Positions 1 to 7,200 of a stretch of 7,582 nt of DNA are shown piece after piece. The stretch is from positions 1 through 7,582 of the forward strand of contig CBDTXZ010000147.1 in the NCBI GenBank assembly GCA_965364515.1, given 5' to 3'. A program made the translations under genes and the position numbers. The notes under the pieces are model-generated. The model worked only from the letters and a program-made list of their open reading frames with translations. It was not told the origin of the DNA and did not search any database. Every line of letters starts with the position of its first letter. Position 1 is the first letter of the stretch. The DNA comes from JAHEDH01 sp965364515 (lineage in GTDB: Bacteria; Actinomycetota; Acidimicrobiia; Spongiisociales; ZC4RG35).

Positions 1-140
1 CGGAGCACGCCGCCATCGGCGGTCAGGGCCCGGAGGCGCAGCGAAGCCGGGTCGAATCCGAGGATCGACCCGCACTGGAGACAACTCGAGTTGTCGAAGA
101 ACAGAAGTTGTTCGCAGACCTCGCAGATGAACGCGTTCAT
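1..140 (-). CDS. Zinc-ribbon putative zinc-binding metallopeptidase (5' end only)
   Basis: Only the first 46 codons are present; the gene runs off the left edge. The visible part is a zinc ribbon with two CxxC pairs: Cys6-Cys9 (ICEVC) and Cys20-Cys23 (CLQCG), with LLFFDNSSC between them and GSILGFDPASLRLRAL after. This strongly resembles the zinc_ribbon_6 (DUF2248) N-terminus that precedes a putative zinc-dependent metallopeptidase domain; full-length members are about 340-380 residues, so the catalytic part would lie outside the window and cannot be checked. The ATG at 140 is well supported: an in-frame TAG lies four codons upstream and no other start codon falls between. No strong ribosome site is visible. 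This family is a regular neighbour of the transglutaminase, DUF2126 and ATP-grasp/alpha-E genes (Rv2568c in M. tuberculosis, from memory), so context supports the call. Without the rest of the gene, another zinc-ribbon protein cannot be strictly excluded. Confidence 0.82.
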   Translation of the reverse strand, partial: MNAFICEVCEQLLFFDNSSCLQCGSILGFDPASLRLRALTADGGVL

Positions 141-311
141 GTGCGCAAGCTACCCGATGCTCCGGGACACCCCGTCGGTAGCTCATCGTCGATGCCCGGA
201 GGTTTCAGAAGGACTGATCGATCTGAAAGAAGACAGCCGACAATCCGCTGAAGTCGCCGATCGAGATGCGGTATGGCGGAATCCGCAGAACCGGCCACGT
301 GGACCTCGAGG
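141..311. other. Intergenic spacer before the zinc-ribbon gene, with short inverted repeats
   Basis: This 171-base spacer shows no convincing gene, terminator or consensus promoter. It holds a perfect 7-bp inverted repeat, TTTCAGA (203-209) and TCTGAAA (222-228), around a 12-nt loop containing GATCGATC (216-223). At its far end a 12-bp palindrome GACCTCGAGGTC (302-313) overlaps the stop of the membrane gene. Base composition is less GC-rich than in the large genes. A promoter for the zinc-ribbon gene could lie here, but none can be drawn with confidence. Confidence 0.3.
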
Positions 312-713
312 TCATCGAGCTTCGACGGCACGTAGCCGGCGCACGCCAGCGACGAGCAACACCGCCCCGAGCAACGTGAAGAAGGGCACATCGATCAGCG
401 GTGTACCCCCGGCATCGAGTCCAACGAGATGCGAAATCAGGTGGGCTACCGCACCGACACCCACACCCAACGTCGTCGCCGCCAGGGCGTCGGAGGTCAG
501 CAGCGCACCGAACATGAGGACTGCCCCGAGGCCGATCTGAAATGCCCCGATGTCTTGTAGGAAGTGCGCGTTGTACGGCTCAAACTGAGCGACGGCTTCA
601 TAGAAACCCGACGGAGAGACCAATGCGAAGAGGCCAAACAGGAGGAACAAACCACCTGCAGCCGTAGCAACAAGCTTCGTCGCCCCTCCATGTGCAGGGT
701 CGTTCCCGCTCAT
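312..713 (-). CDS. Small four-helix membrane protein of unknown function
   Basis: This 133-residue protein has a short polar N-terminus (MSGNDPAHGGATK) followed by four predicted membrane helices, at about residues 14-33, 52-72, 76-98 and 106-126, and a basic tail (RRLRAVEAR). Between helices 1 and 2 lies YNAHFLQDIGAFQIGLG (47-63), and helix 3 contains HLISH with His91 and His95 one helical turn apart. The layout recalls small DUF4345-like or other uncharacterised four-helix proteins, but I cannot assign a family. It lies 90 nt downstream of the transglutaminase gene and 171 nt upstream of the zinc-ribbon gene, on the same strand. Codon use is relaxed: by hand count about a third of its codons end in A or T, far more than in the neighbours, which suggests different ancestry or low expression. 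The ATG at 713 has no good ribosome site and sits in a perfect 14-bp palindrome. Function unknown; a link to the amidoligase system rests on position only. Confidence 0.8.
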   Translation of the reverse strand: MSGNDPAHGGATKLVATAAGGLFLLFGLFALVSPSGFYEAVAQFEPYNAHFLQDIGAFQIGLGAVLMFGALLTSDALAATTLGVGVGAVAHLISHLVGLDAGGTPLIDVPFFTLLGAVLLVAGVRRLRAVEAR

Positions 714-719
714 GAGCGG
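706..719. repeat. Perfect 14-bp palindrome over the membrane-gene start codon
   Basis: CCGCTCATGAGCGG reads the same on both strands and is centred on the ATG of the 133-residue membrane protein (713-711). In RNA it could fold as a 5-bp GC-rich stem with the start codon in a four-base CATG loop; in DNA it could bind a dimeric regulator. A 14-bp palindrome is expected about once per two windows of this size by chance, so only its position makes it notable. Confidence 0.4.
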
Positions 720-803
720 ACGGTACCAGAGCTCCGTCGAACGCGACGGGCAACGAGTACCGGCCGCGCCCCAACGATCGAGATCATGACCGTCCGATAG
801 GCG
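714..803. other. Intergenic spacer between transglutaminase and membrane genes, with 8-bp inverted repeat
   Basis: This 90-base spacer has no stem followed by a T-run on the minus strand, so no intrinsic terminator is seen, and no clear promoter. It contains a perfect 8-bp inverted repeat, CGGACGGT (717-724) and ACCGTCCG (789-796), separated by 64 bases. In the minus-strand transcript the arms could pair and loop out most of the spacer. The arm near the start codon overlaps the 14-bp palindrome by three bases, so the two folds exclude each other. Confidence 0.3.
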
Positions 804-1682
804 TCAACTCGGGACGACGTCCACTTCGACGGTGAGCGTCGACTCTTCGGCATCGGTGTAGATCACGCCCTTGAGCGGGGGCACGTCGGAGTAGTCGCGT
901 CCACGGGCGGTGGTGATGTAGCGGGGGCCGGCCATCTGATCGTTCGTGGGATCGATGCCGACCCAGTTCCCGTCGCCCAGATACACCGACACCCAGGCGT
1001 GGGTGCGGTCGATTCCGGTGAGCCGCTCCTTGCCAGGCGGCGGCTCGGTCTCCAGGTACCCGCTGACGTAGCCGGCCGGGACTCCCACCGACCGGAGGCA
1101 GCCGATCATGACGTGGGCGAAGTCCTGACACACACCCTCGCCGAGGTCGAGGACCTCGTCGATCGTGGTCGTGACGTCGGTCGAGCCGGGTTTGAAGCGG
1201 AAGCTCCGATGGATGAGCGAGGACAGCCCGCCGGCGGCTTCCGCAAGTGAACGGCCGGGAGTGAACGCTTGGGAGGCCATGTCGGCCAGGCGCGGGGACG
1301 CCGCCACGAGAGGTGAATCGAGGGAGAAGTCGACGGCGAGCAGATCGCCTGGGCTCTTCCGCTCAACCGAGAACTCCTCCCAAGGGCGTTCGGCGACCGG
1401 TCCGAACTCGACTGGGCGCCCGGAGGTGTCGACGACACAGGAGCTCGTGACGATCAGCTGATCGTGGGTGTCGTCGATCGACAGGAACGCAACTGGGTTC
1501 CCGAAGTAGTCCACCCGTTCGCGCTGATGCTCGGGGAGTGGTGACGCCGTGAGGGATCGGCGCAGGCACGTCTGGCCGTCGACGTCCCACGGCAGCTGAT
1601 GGACCTGGGCGTAGCTCGCCGTGACGGGAGCGTCGTATTCGTAACGGGTGCGATGGACGACCTCGTACTTCACGTCGACCAC
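804..1682 (-). CDS. Transglutaminase-like cysteine peptidase family protein
   Basis: This 292-residue protein has the usual size and layout of a stand-alone bacterial transglutaminase-like protein. The N-terminal beta domain opens with VKYEVVHRTRYEYDAPV and carries DYFGNPVAFLSID (58-70). The papain-fold core lies at about 150-250. The triad is complete: Cys185 in GEGVCQDFAHVM, His228 in RTHAWVSVY and Asp244 in WVGIDPTND. Members of this superfamily cleave or transfer amide bonds; this subfamily is predicted to act as a peptidase or transferase alongside the ATP-grasp/alpha-E ligase. No signal peptide is seen. The start is uncertain. GTG at 1682 has GGAG 8 nt upstream and overlaps the previous gene by 13 nt. 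GTG at 1673 would give 289 residues, start right at the conserved motif and share a GTGA with the upstream stop. Either way translation is probably coupled to the ligase gene. It is more distant from the N-terminal domain of the 1096-residue protein, whose Cys motif is GSCRDS. Confidence 0.95.
   Translation of the reverse strand: MVDVKYEVVHRTRYEYDAPVTASYAQVHQLPWDVDGQTCLRRSLTASPLPEHQRERVDYFGNPVAFLSIDDTHDQLIVTSSCVVDTSGRPVEFGPVAERPWEEFSVERKSPGDLLAVDFSLDSPLVAASPRLADMASQAFTPGRSLAEAAGGLSSLIHRSFRFKPGSTDVTTTIDEVLDLGEGVCQDFAHVMIGCLRSVGVPAGYVSGYLETEPPPGKERLTGIDRTHAWVSVYLGDGNWVGIDPTNDQMAGPRYITTARGRDYSDVPPLKGVIYTDAEESTLTVEVDVVPS
1670..1682 (-). promoter_or_regulatory. Overlapping stop/start junction between ligase and transglutaminase genes
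   Basis: The TGA stop of the ATP-grasp/alpha-E gene (1672-1670) overlaps the start region of the transglutaminase gene. Two in-frame GTG codons are available, at 1682 and 1673; the second forms a four-base GTGA with the stop. A GGAG lies 8 nt upstream of the first GTG, and a GGGGTGG lies about 5 nt upstream of the second. Such overlaps usually mean that ribosomes ending the upstream gene re-initiate on the downstream one, fixing the ratio of the two proteins. Which GTG is used cannot be settled from the sequence. Confidence 0.7.
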
Positions 1683-4231
1683 CCCGGGGGCTCCGACGGC
1701 GTCGACATGCTGTGCTGGGGCAGCAGGCGGGTGAAGTTGTCGGCGCCGATGGCGTCGGCGACGCCGAGCAGATGCTGGCGCATCTCCCAGAGGAAGGACT
1801 GGAGGCTCGGCCGTCGGCCGTCGGCCACCTCGGCGAGACGCGACGAGTCCACACCCTCGAGGAGCTCGAGCGCGCCCTGCACTCTCGTCAGCGCTGCGGC
1901 GCCGTCGTCGTGTCGCCGAGCGGCGTCGAGCGCCCCGACGCCGAGGTCGAGGCGGTCGAGTTGGAATCGGAGTGACCGGGGATTCCCCGGATCATCCAGC
2001 AGGAGATCGAGCAGGGTGATGACCTGGGCGTGTGACCGGTACCGCCGTCGGTAGGTGATGATGCTCTCGGCTGCGGTCAACGCCGATTCGGCGATGAGGC
2101 TCTCTGCGGCCGGTTCGTGGTCGACGGTGAGCAGCGCTCCGACGAGCGCAGTGGTCTGGAGTGCCCGCTCGACTCTGCGACCGGCCTCCATGAACTGCCA
2201 GGCGTGGTCTCGGACCATCGATTCGGCCATCAGGCCGGAGAGTGCCAGCAGGCTCTCCAGCAGCCCGTTCAGGACCGTGGTGACGGCGTCGTCCCGGTCG
2301 CTGCTGATGCTCTCGAGCCGCTCCAGGCGTCCTTGCATCGATCCGATCACGAGCCACGTGTCGACGGACAGCTGATCTCTCAACACTTCGACTGCAACGA
2401 ACATCCGGTTGATGGCCTGGGCGACGGTGCCGGGTCGGTCCGCGTCGACCACGAGCGAGAGCAGCTCTTCGCCGGGATCCGCCAGTTTCTGGTCGGCGTC
2501 GTCGCCGACGAACCCGGGGAAGGTCGTCGTCACCCGCGTCACGGCTTCGAGCAGCGCCTCGAGCGCTTCGGCTCCGGGGCCTTCGGAGACCTGCTCGAAC
2601 TCGGTCCGACGCCCGTTGACCACCCGCAACAGGCGGACCGCCGCCTCGGCGCGCTCGGAGTAGCGGCCCAGCCAGAACATGTTCTCGGCGGCTCTCGACG
2701 GCAGCGGTGCGGCTGGTTCGGCGGCCGGGGTCGGCGCACCGGTCAGCCAGAACCCGCCAAGGGTCTCGGGCTCGGTGCTGAGCACCCAGGTGTCCTTTGC
2801 GATCGCTCCGGTGCGATTGGTGATCGGCCCTCGACTCGATGTCTGTGAGGTGCGGGCGAGCCCGCCCGTCATGACGTGGTAGTCGGAGCCGGCGGCGACG
2901 GCGAACGACCTGAGGACGGTCGGCTGCGGATGGAAGCCGTCGTTGGAGAGCAACGGGGCGGTGGCGGGCTCGACCCGCCGTTGCCCGACCCAGGCTCGAG
3001 GATCGGCGTCGATCCGGGCAGCCAACTCTTCGAGATTCGTCCTCGAGAGCAGCGTGGCATCGATGGTGCTGCCTCCCTGCCGCCGGGACGTCGGCCGGAG
3101 GACCATGTCCTCGAGATTGGCGAGCACGTGGGACTTCGATGCAGCGTGCCCGCACCAGAACGATTCGACCGACGGGAGCGCCAGGTCTTCCCCAAGCAGG
3201 TTGCGGGCCAGTTCGGGGAGGAAGACGGAGAGTGCGGCGTTCTCGAGCACCCCCGATCCGAGCGGGTTCACGACCGTGACGGTCCCGCTCCTCGTGGCGT
3301 CGACCAGTCCTGGCACACCCAGCGTCGACTCGGGGAGGAGCTCGAGCGGATCGCAGAACCATGCGTCGACCCGCCTGAGGATCACGTCGACCGGCACGAG
3401 CTCGCTCACCGTGCGCAGCCAGATGCGGCCGCCTCGATTCACGAGGTCGGACCCCTCAACGAGGGGGTACCCGAGCTGGGTGGCGATGAAGGCGTGTTCG
3501 AATGCGGTCTCAGACAGCGGGCCGGGCGTGAGCACCACGATCGAGGGATCCTCCACCCCGCTCGGGGCCGCGGCCTGGAGCGTGGCTCGCAGCGTCCGGA
3601 TGAAGGGTGCGAGTCGCATCGCTTCGGCGTTCCGGAAGATCGTCGGGAACACTTTCGAGATGACATTCCGGTTCTGGATCGCATATCCGGCTCCCGAGGG
3701 CGCCTGCGTCCGGTTGCCCATGGCGAGCCAGTCCCCGCCCGAGTCGCGGGTCAAATCTGCCGCGTAGACGACGAGCTGGCGCTCGGCCGGAAGCGAGATG
3801 CCGTCGCACACCCTGAGGAACGCAGGGTCCTCGAGGACGACGTCGGCCGGGAGGCTGCCGCCGGACAGCAGTCGGCGCGGGCCATACAGATCCGCCAATA
3901 CGAGGTCGAGGAGCCGGGCGCGCTGGGAAACCCCTCGCTCAAGGGTGGCCCACTCGTCGTTCGACAGCACCAGTGGAATGGGATCGAGCTCCCAGGGGCG
4001 GTGGGGTCGGCCGCCGGCCGTCGCCACGTTGTAGGTGACGCCGTCCTGTTCGAGCAGCAGGGCGATCTCGTCGCGACGCCGGACGAGCTCTTCCATGCCG
4101 AGATCGCGATAGGAGGCGGCGAGCCGGGCCCAGTGGGAGCGGATCGAGCCGTCGCCGGCGACGAGTTCGTCACGACCCGAAACGGGCGGTGCGTAGCGTG
4201 CGATCGGGTCGCGGGAGGAGGCGATGGTCAC
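1670..4231 (-). CDS. Circularly permuted ATP-grasp ligase fused to alpha-E (DUF403) domain
   Basis: This 853-residue protein joins two domains that are separate genes in many genomes. Residues about 30-490 are a circularly permuted ATP-grasp ligase (formerly DUF404/DUF407). Landmarks are RPWELDPIPLVLSNDEW (78-94), LADLYGPRRLL (112-122), VVNPLGSGVLEN (320-331), RPTSRRQGGSTID (379-391) and YHVMTGGLART (451-461). After a Pro/Ala-rich linker (about 499-510), residues about 511-835 form the all-helical alpha-E domain, opening with SRAAENMFWLGRYSERAEA (512-530) and including DHAWQFMEAGRRVERAL (675-691) and a YRRRYRSHAQVITLLDLLL helix (727-745). The ATP-grasp part is predicted to form amide or peptide bonds using ATP; the alpha-E role is unknown. 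The start is GTG at 4231, 4 nt after the upstream stop, with no clear ribosome site, so translation is probably coupled. From memory, M. tuberculosis Rv2567 (about 884 residues) has the same fusion. Substrate unknown. Confidence 0.96.
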   Translation of the reverse strand: MTIASSRDPIARYAPPVSGRDELVAGDGSIRSHWARLAASYRDLGMEELVRRRDEIALLLEQDGVTYNVATAGGRPHRPWELDPIPLVLSNDEWATLERGVSQRARLLDLVLADLYGPRRLLSGGSLPADVVLEDPAFLRVCDGISLPAERQLVVYAADLTRDSGGDWLAMGNRTQAPSGAGYAIQNRNVISKVFPTIFRNAEAMRLAPFIRTLRATLQAAAPSGVEDPSIVVLTPGPLSETAFEHAFIATQLGYPLVEGSDLVNRGGRIWLRTVSELVPVDVILRRVDAWFCDPLELLPESTLGVPGLVDATRSGTVTVVNPLGSGVLENAALSVFLPELARNLLGEDLALPSVESFWCGHAASKSHVLANLEDMVLRPTSRRQGGSTIDATLLSRTNLEELAARIDADPRAWVGQRRVEPATAPLLSNDGFHPQPTVLRSFAVAAGSDYHVMTGGLARTSQTSSRGPITNRTGAIAKDTWVLSTEPETLGGFWLTGAPTPAAEPAAPLPSRAAENMFWLGRYSERAEAAVRLLRVVNGRRTEFEQVSEGPGAEALEALLEAVTRVTTTFPGFVGDDADQKLADPGEELLSLVVDADRPGTVAQAINRMFVAVEVLRDQLSVDTWLVIGSMQGRLERLESISSDRDDAVTTVLNGLLESLLALSGLMAESMVRDHAWQFMEAGRRVERALQTTALVGALLTVDHEPAAESLIAESALTAAESIITYRRRYRSHAQVITLLDLLLDDPGNPRSLRFQLDRLDLGVGALDAARRHDDGAAALTRVQGALELLEGVDSSRLAEVADGRRPSLQSFLWEMRQHLLGVADAIGADNFTRLLPQHSMSTPSEPPGWST

Positions 4232-4235
4232 GGGG
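4232..4235 (-). other. Four-base gap between genes 1 and 2 (coupled translation likely)
   Basis: The stop of the 1096-residue protein (TGA, 4238-4236) is separated from the GTG start at 4231 by only four bases, and no clear Shine-Dalgarno sequence precedes that GTG. This supports one transcript carrying both ligase genes, with the second read by re-initiating ribosomes. Confidence 0.65.
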
Positions 4236-7200
4236 TCACGGTCGGCGATCGGATGGCCAGCGTCTGAGGTCGAGGGTCCGAGGGTACTCGCGACGGGGTC
4301 GGTTGCTCATGGAATCGAGCTCGTTGATGTCGATCGGCCCGGCGGTGTGACCGTGGCGGAAGAACCGGCTGACCCGCCGGGCTTCGGCCTCGGCGGCATT
4401 GACCGGGAACGTGTCGTAGGCGCGTCCGCCGGGATGCGACACGTGATAGGTGCATCCTCCGAGTGAGCGGCCGTTCCACCGGTCGACGAGGTCGAACACG
4501 AGCGGGGTGTGGACGCCGATGGTCGGGTGGAGCGCAGACCACGGCTCCCACGCCTTGTATCGAACGCCTGCGACACCCGTCCCGGGGCTGGCCGTGGTGC
4601 TCAGCGGGATCGGGACACCGTTGCAGGTGACGATGTGTCGCGCCTCGTTGTACCCGTCGACCCGGACCTGGAGGCGCTCCACCGACGAGTCGACATACCG
4701 GGCGGTGCCGCCGGCCGCCGTCTCCTCGCCGAGCACGTGCCACGGCTCGATCGCCGATCTCAGCTCGAGTTTGACGTCGTCGAGCTCGACCGCGCCGATG
4801 AGGGGGAATCGGAACTCGAGGAACGGCTCCAGCCATCCGAATTCGAATCGGATGTCGTGGCGGACCAGGTCCTCGACAACGTCACCGATGTCGACCCGGG
4901 TGAACCACGGCAGGAGGAATCGGTCGTGGAGGTCGGTGCCCCACCGGACGAGCTCACCGGTGTACGGGGTCTCCCAGAAGCGTGCGACGAGCGACCGGAT
5001 CAGCAGCGCCTGGACCAGCGCCATCTGCGGGTGGGGCGGCATCTCGAAGCCGCGCAGCTCCAGCAGTCCCAACCGGCCCCGCTCCGAATCGGGGCTGAAC
5101 AGCTTGTCGATGCAGAACTCGGCGCGATGGGTGTTGCCTGTGAGATCGACGAGCAGATGTCGGAGCAGTCGATCGACGACCCACGGTGAGGGCTTGTCGC
5201 CGCTCCGTTCGATCTCGGCGAAGGCGATCTCCAGCTCGTAGAGCGTCTCGGGGCGGGCTTCGTCCACCCGTGGCGCCTGGCTGGTCGGCCCGATGAACTG
5301 GCCCGAGAAGAGGTACGAGAGCGAGGGGTGGTGCTGCCAGAAGGTGATCATGCTCCGCAGGAGGTCGGGTCGACGGAGCAACGGGCTGTCGGCCGGTGTC
5401 AGGCCGCCGAGCGTGATGTGGTTGCCGCCGCCGGTGCCGGTGTGGGTGCCGTCGAGCGAGAACTTCTCGGTGCCGAGACGGGCGGCCCGGGCGTCTGCAG
5501 AGAGCCCGGTCACGACCTCCCGCAGTTCGTCCCAGGATCGCGACGGCTGCACGTTGACCTCGATCACGCCCGGGTCGGGTGTGACGACGAGGGTGGACGC
5601 CCGCTGGTCGGTCGGGATCGGATACCCCTCGATGACCAGCTGGAGGTCGAGCTCGGCGGCGACCCGTTCGATGACGGCGATCAGCTCGACGGCGTGTTCG
5701 AGATGGTCGAGCGGCGGGAGGAAGACGAACAGGTTCCCGGACCGCACCTGGAATGCCAGCGCGGTCGGGGGCGCCTCGTGGCGATCGACCTCCTCGGAGC
5801 CGGCGACCTGCAACTCCGAGTGGGTGGGAAGCGTGTCGCGGGCCTCGAACGGCGAGCGCTCGTAGGTGGGCGGGGTCGGCGACCAGGTCAGCGACTCGAG
5901 CGGCAGACGCAGGCCGAGTGGTGAGTCGCCGGGGATCAGATAGAGCCGGCCGCGGCGGAGGTGCCAGCGGGTGGTCCGCCACCGATCGCCGTCGCGGTGG
6001 ATGGGAAGAACGCATCCCACGGCGTCGCCTCCGCGCTCGTCGAGTCTGCGAATGAGCTCGGCGCGGGCGTCGGGGTCGGCGAGGGCGGCATGGTCGTCCT
6101 CGTCGAGTTCGGTGGGGGCCGGGTCACCGGCCGGGAGTCGGGCTTCCGACCAGATGTCGTTGATCGGATCTTCGTAGGCGTCGACGATCAGGTCTTGGGC
6201 GATTCCGAGCGCATCGGCGAGCCGCTCGGCGAACCGGCGGGCGTCGGACGGCTCCCGGTCGCCGGCGACCCAGGGGTCGGCGAGCCGAGCGCCATCGACC
6301 CACAGCGGCTCCCCGTCACGCCTCCACGTGATGGCGATCTGCCATCTGGGGAGCGGCTCACCCGGATACCACTTGCCCTGCCCGTGCTGGATGAGCCCAC
6401 CGGGAGCGAACCGGTCGGCGAGCCGCTGGGCGAGGTCCTCGGCCAGTGCCCGTTTGGCGGGGCTGTCTGCAGTCGTGCTCCACTCGAGGCCTTCCATGTC
6501 GTCGATTGATACGAACGTCGGCTCCCCACCCATGGTCAGCCGCACGTCACCTGCGTTCAGCCGGTCGTCGACCTCGGCGCCCAGGGTGTCGATCCGCTGC
6601 CACTGTGTCTCGTCGTACGGAAGCGTGACCCTGGGGTCCTCGCGGATCCGTCGCACGGTGTTCGAGAACGAGAAGGCCACTTCGGTCGGTGCGGTGGACC
6701 CCGTCACCGGTGCAGCCGATGACGGGTGGGGTGTGCAGGCGAGCGGGATGTGGCCCTCCCCGGCCAGCAGCCCCGATGTCGGGTCGAGGCCTATCCAACC
6801 TGCCCCCGGGACGTAGACCTCGGCCCATGCGTGGAGGTCGGTGAAGTCGGCCTCCGGGCCGTCGGGCCCGTCGAGCGCCGGCTGGTCGGCGGTGAGCTGA
6901 ACCAGGTAGCCCGAGACGAACCGGGCGGCCAGTCCGAATCTGCGGAGCGCCTCGACGAGCAGCCATCCCGAGTCCCGGCACGACCCGATGGCCACGTCGA
7001 GGGTGTGTTCGGGAGCCTGCACACCGGGCTCCATCCGCACGTTGTACGCCACCGATTCGTAGATCCTCCGGTTGATCTCGACGAGGAAGTCGACGATCGC
7101 CATGCCATCGGCGGGAACCGAGACCTTCGAGAGCCACTCGGTGAGCAGCGGCCCGGTCTCGGTCGCAGGCTCGAGGTAGGGACGGAGGTCGGCGAGGTCG

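Noticed and set aside
203..228. TTTCAGA/TCTGAAA inverted repeat as a terminator or operator
   Set aside because: A 7-bp AT-rich stem with a 12-nt loop and no T-run is too weak for a terminator call; kept only as a note within the spacer entry.
302..313. 12-bp palindrome GACCTCGAGGTC at the membrane-gene stop as a terminator
   Set aside because: The stem would be only 4 bp with a TCGA loop, and no T-run follows on the minus strand, so it is not a credible intrinsic terminator.
137..391. 84-codon minus-strand frame filling the gap before the zinc-ribbon gene, ending in an ATGA overlap with its start
   Set aside because: The overlap is tempting for coupling, but the first part overlaps the end of the membrane gene in another frame, the translation has no motif or protein-like pattern, and no ribosome site was evident.
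91..540. 149-codon plus-strand frame
   Set aside because: It crosses the zinc-ribbon start, the spacer and the membrane gene on the opposite strand; Ser/Arg/Pro-rich with no recognisable domain.
1992..3362. 456-codon open frame on the minus strand in another frame
   Set aside because: The translation is dominated by Arg, Gly, Ala and Pro with no domain signature, and it sits inside the ATP-grasp/alpha-E gene.
2876..4267. 463-codon open frame on the plus strand
   Set aside because: It lies entirely opposite the well-supported ATP-grasp/alpha-E gene. Its translation is low-complexity and rich in Arg, Gly, Glu and Pro with no recognisable motif, as expected of a shadow frame in GC-rich DNA.
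4450..5241. Overlapping plus-strand frames of 263 and 226 codons
   Set aside because: Both are antisense to the DUF2126 gene; their Ser/Arg-rich or Asp/Glu-rich composition mirrors its codons and no motif is present.
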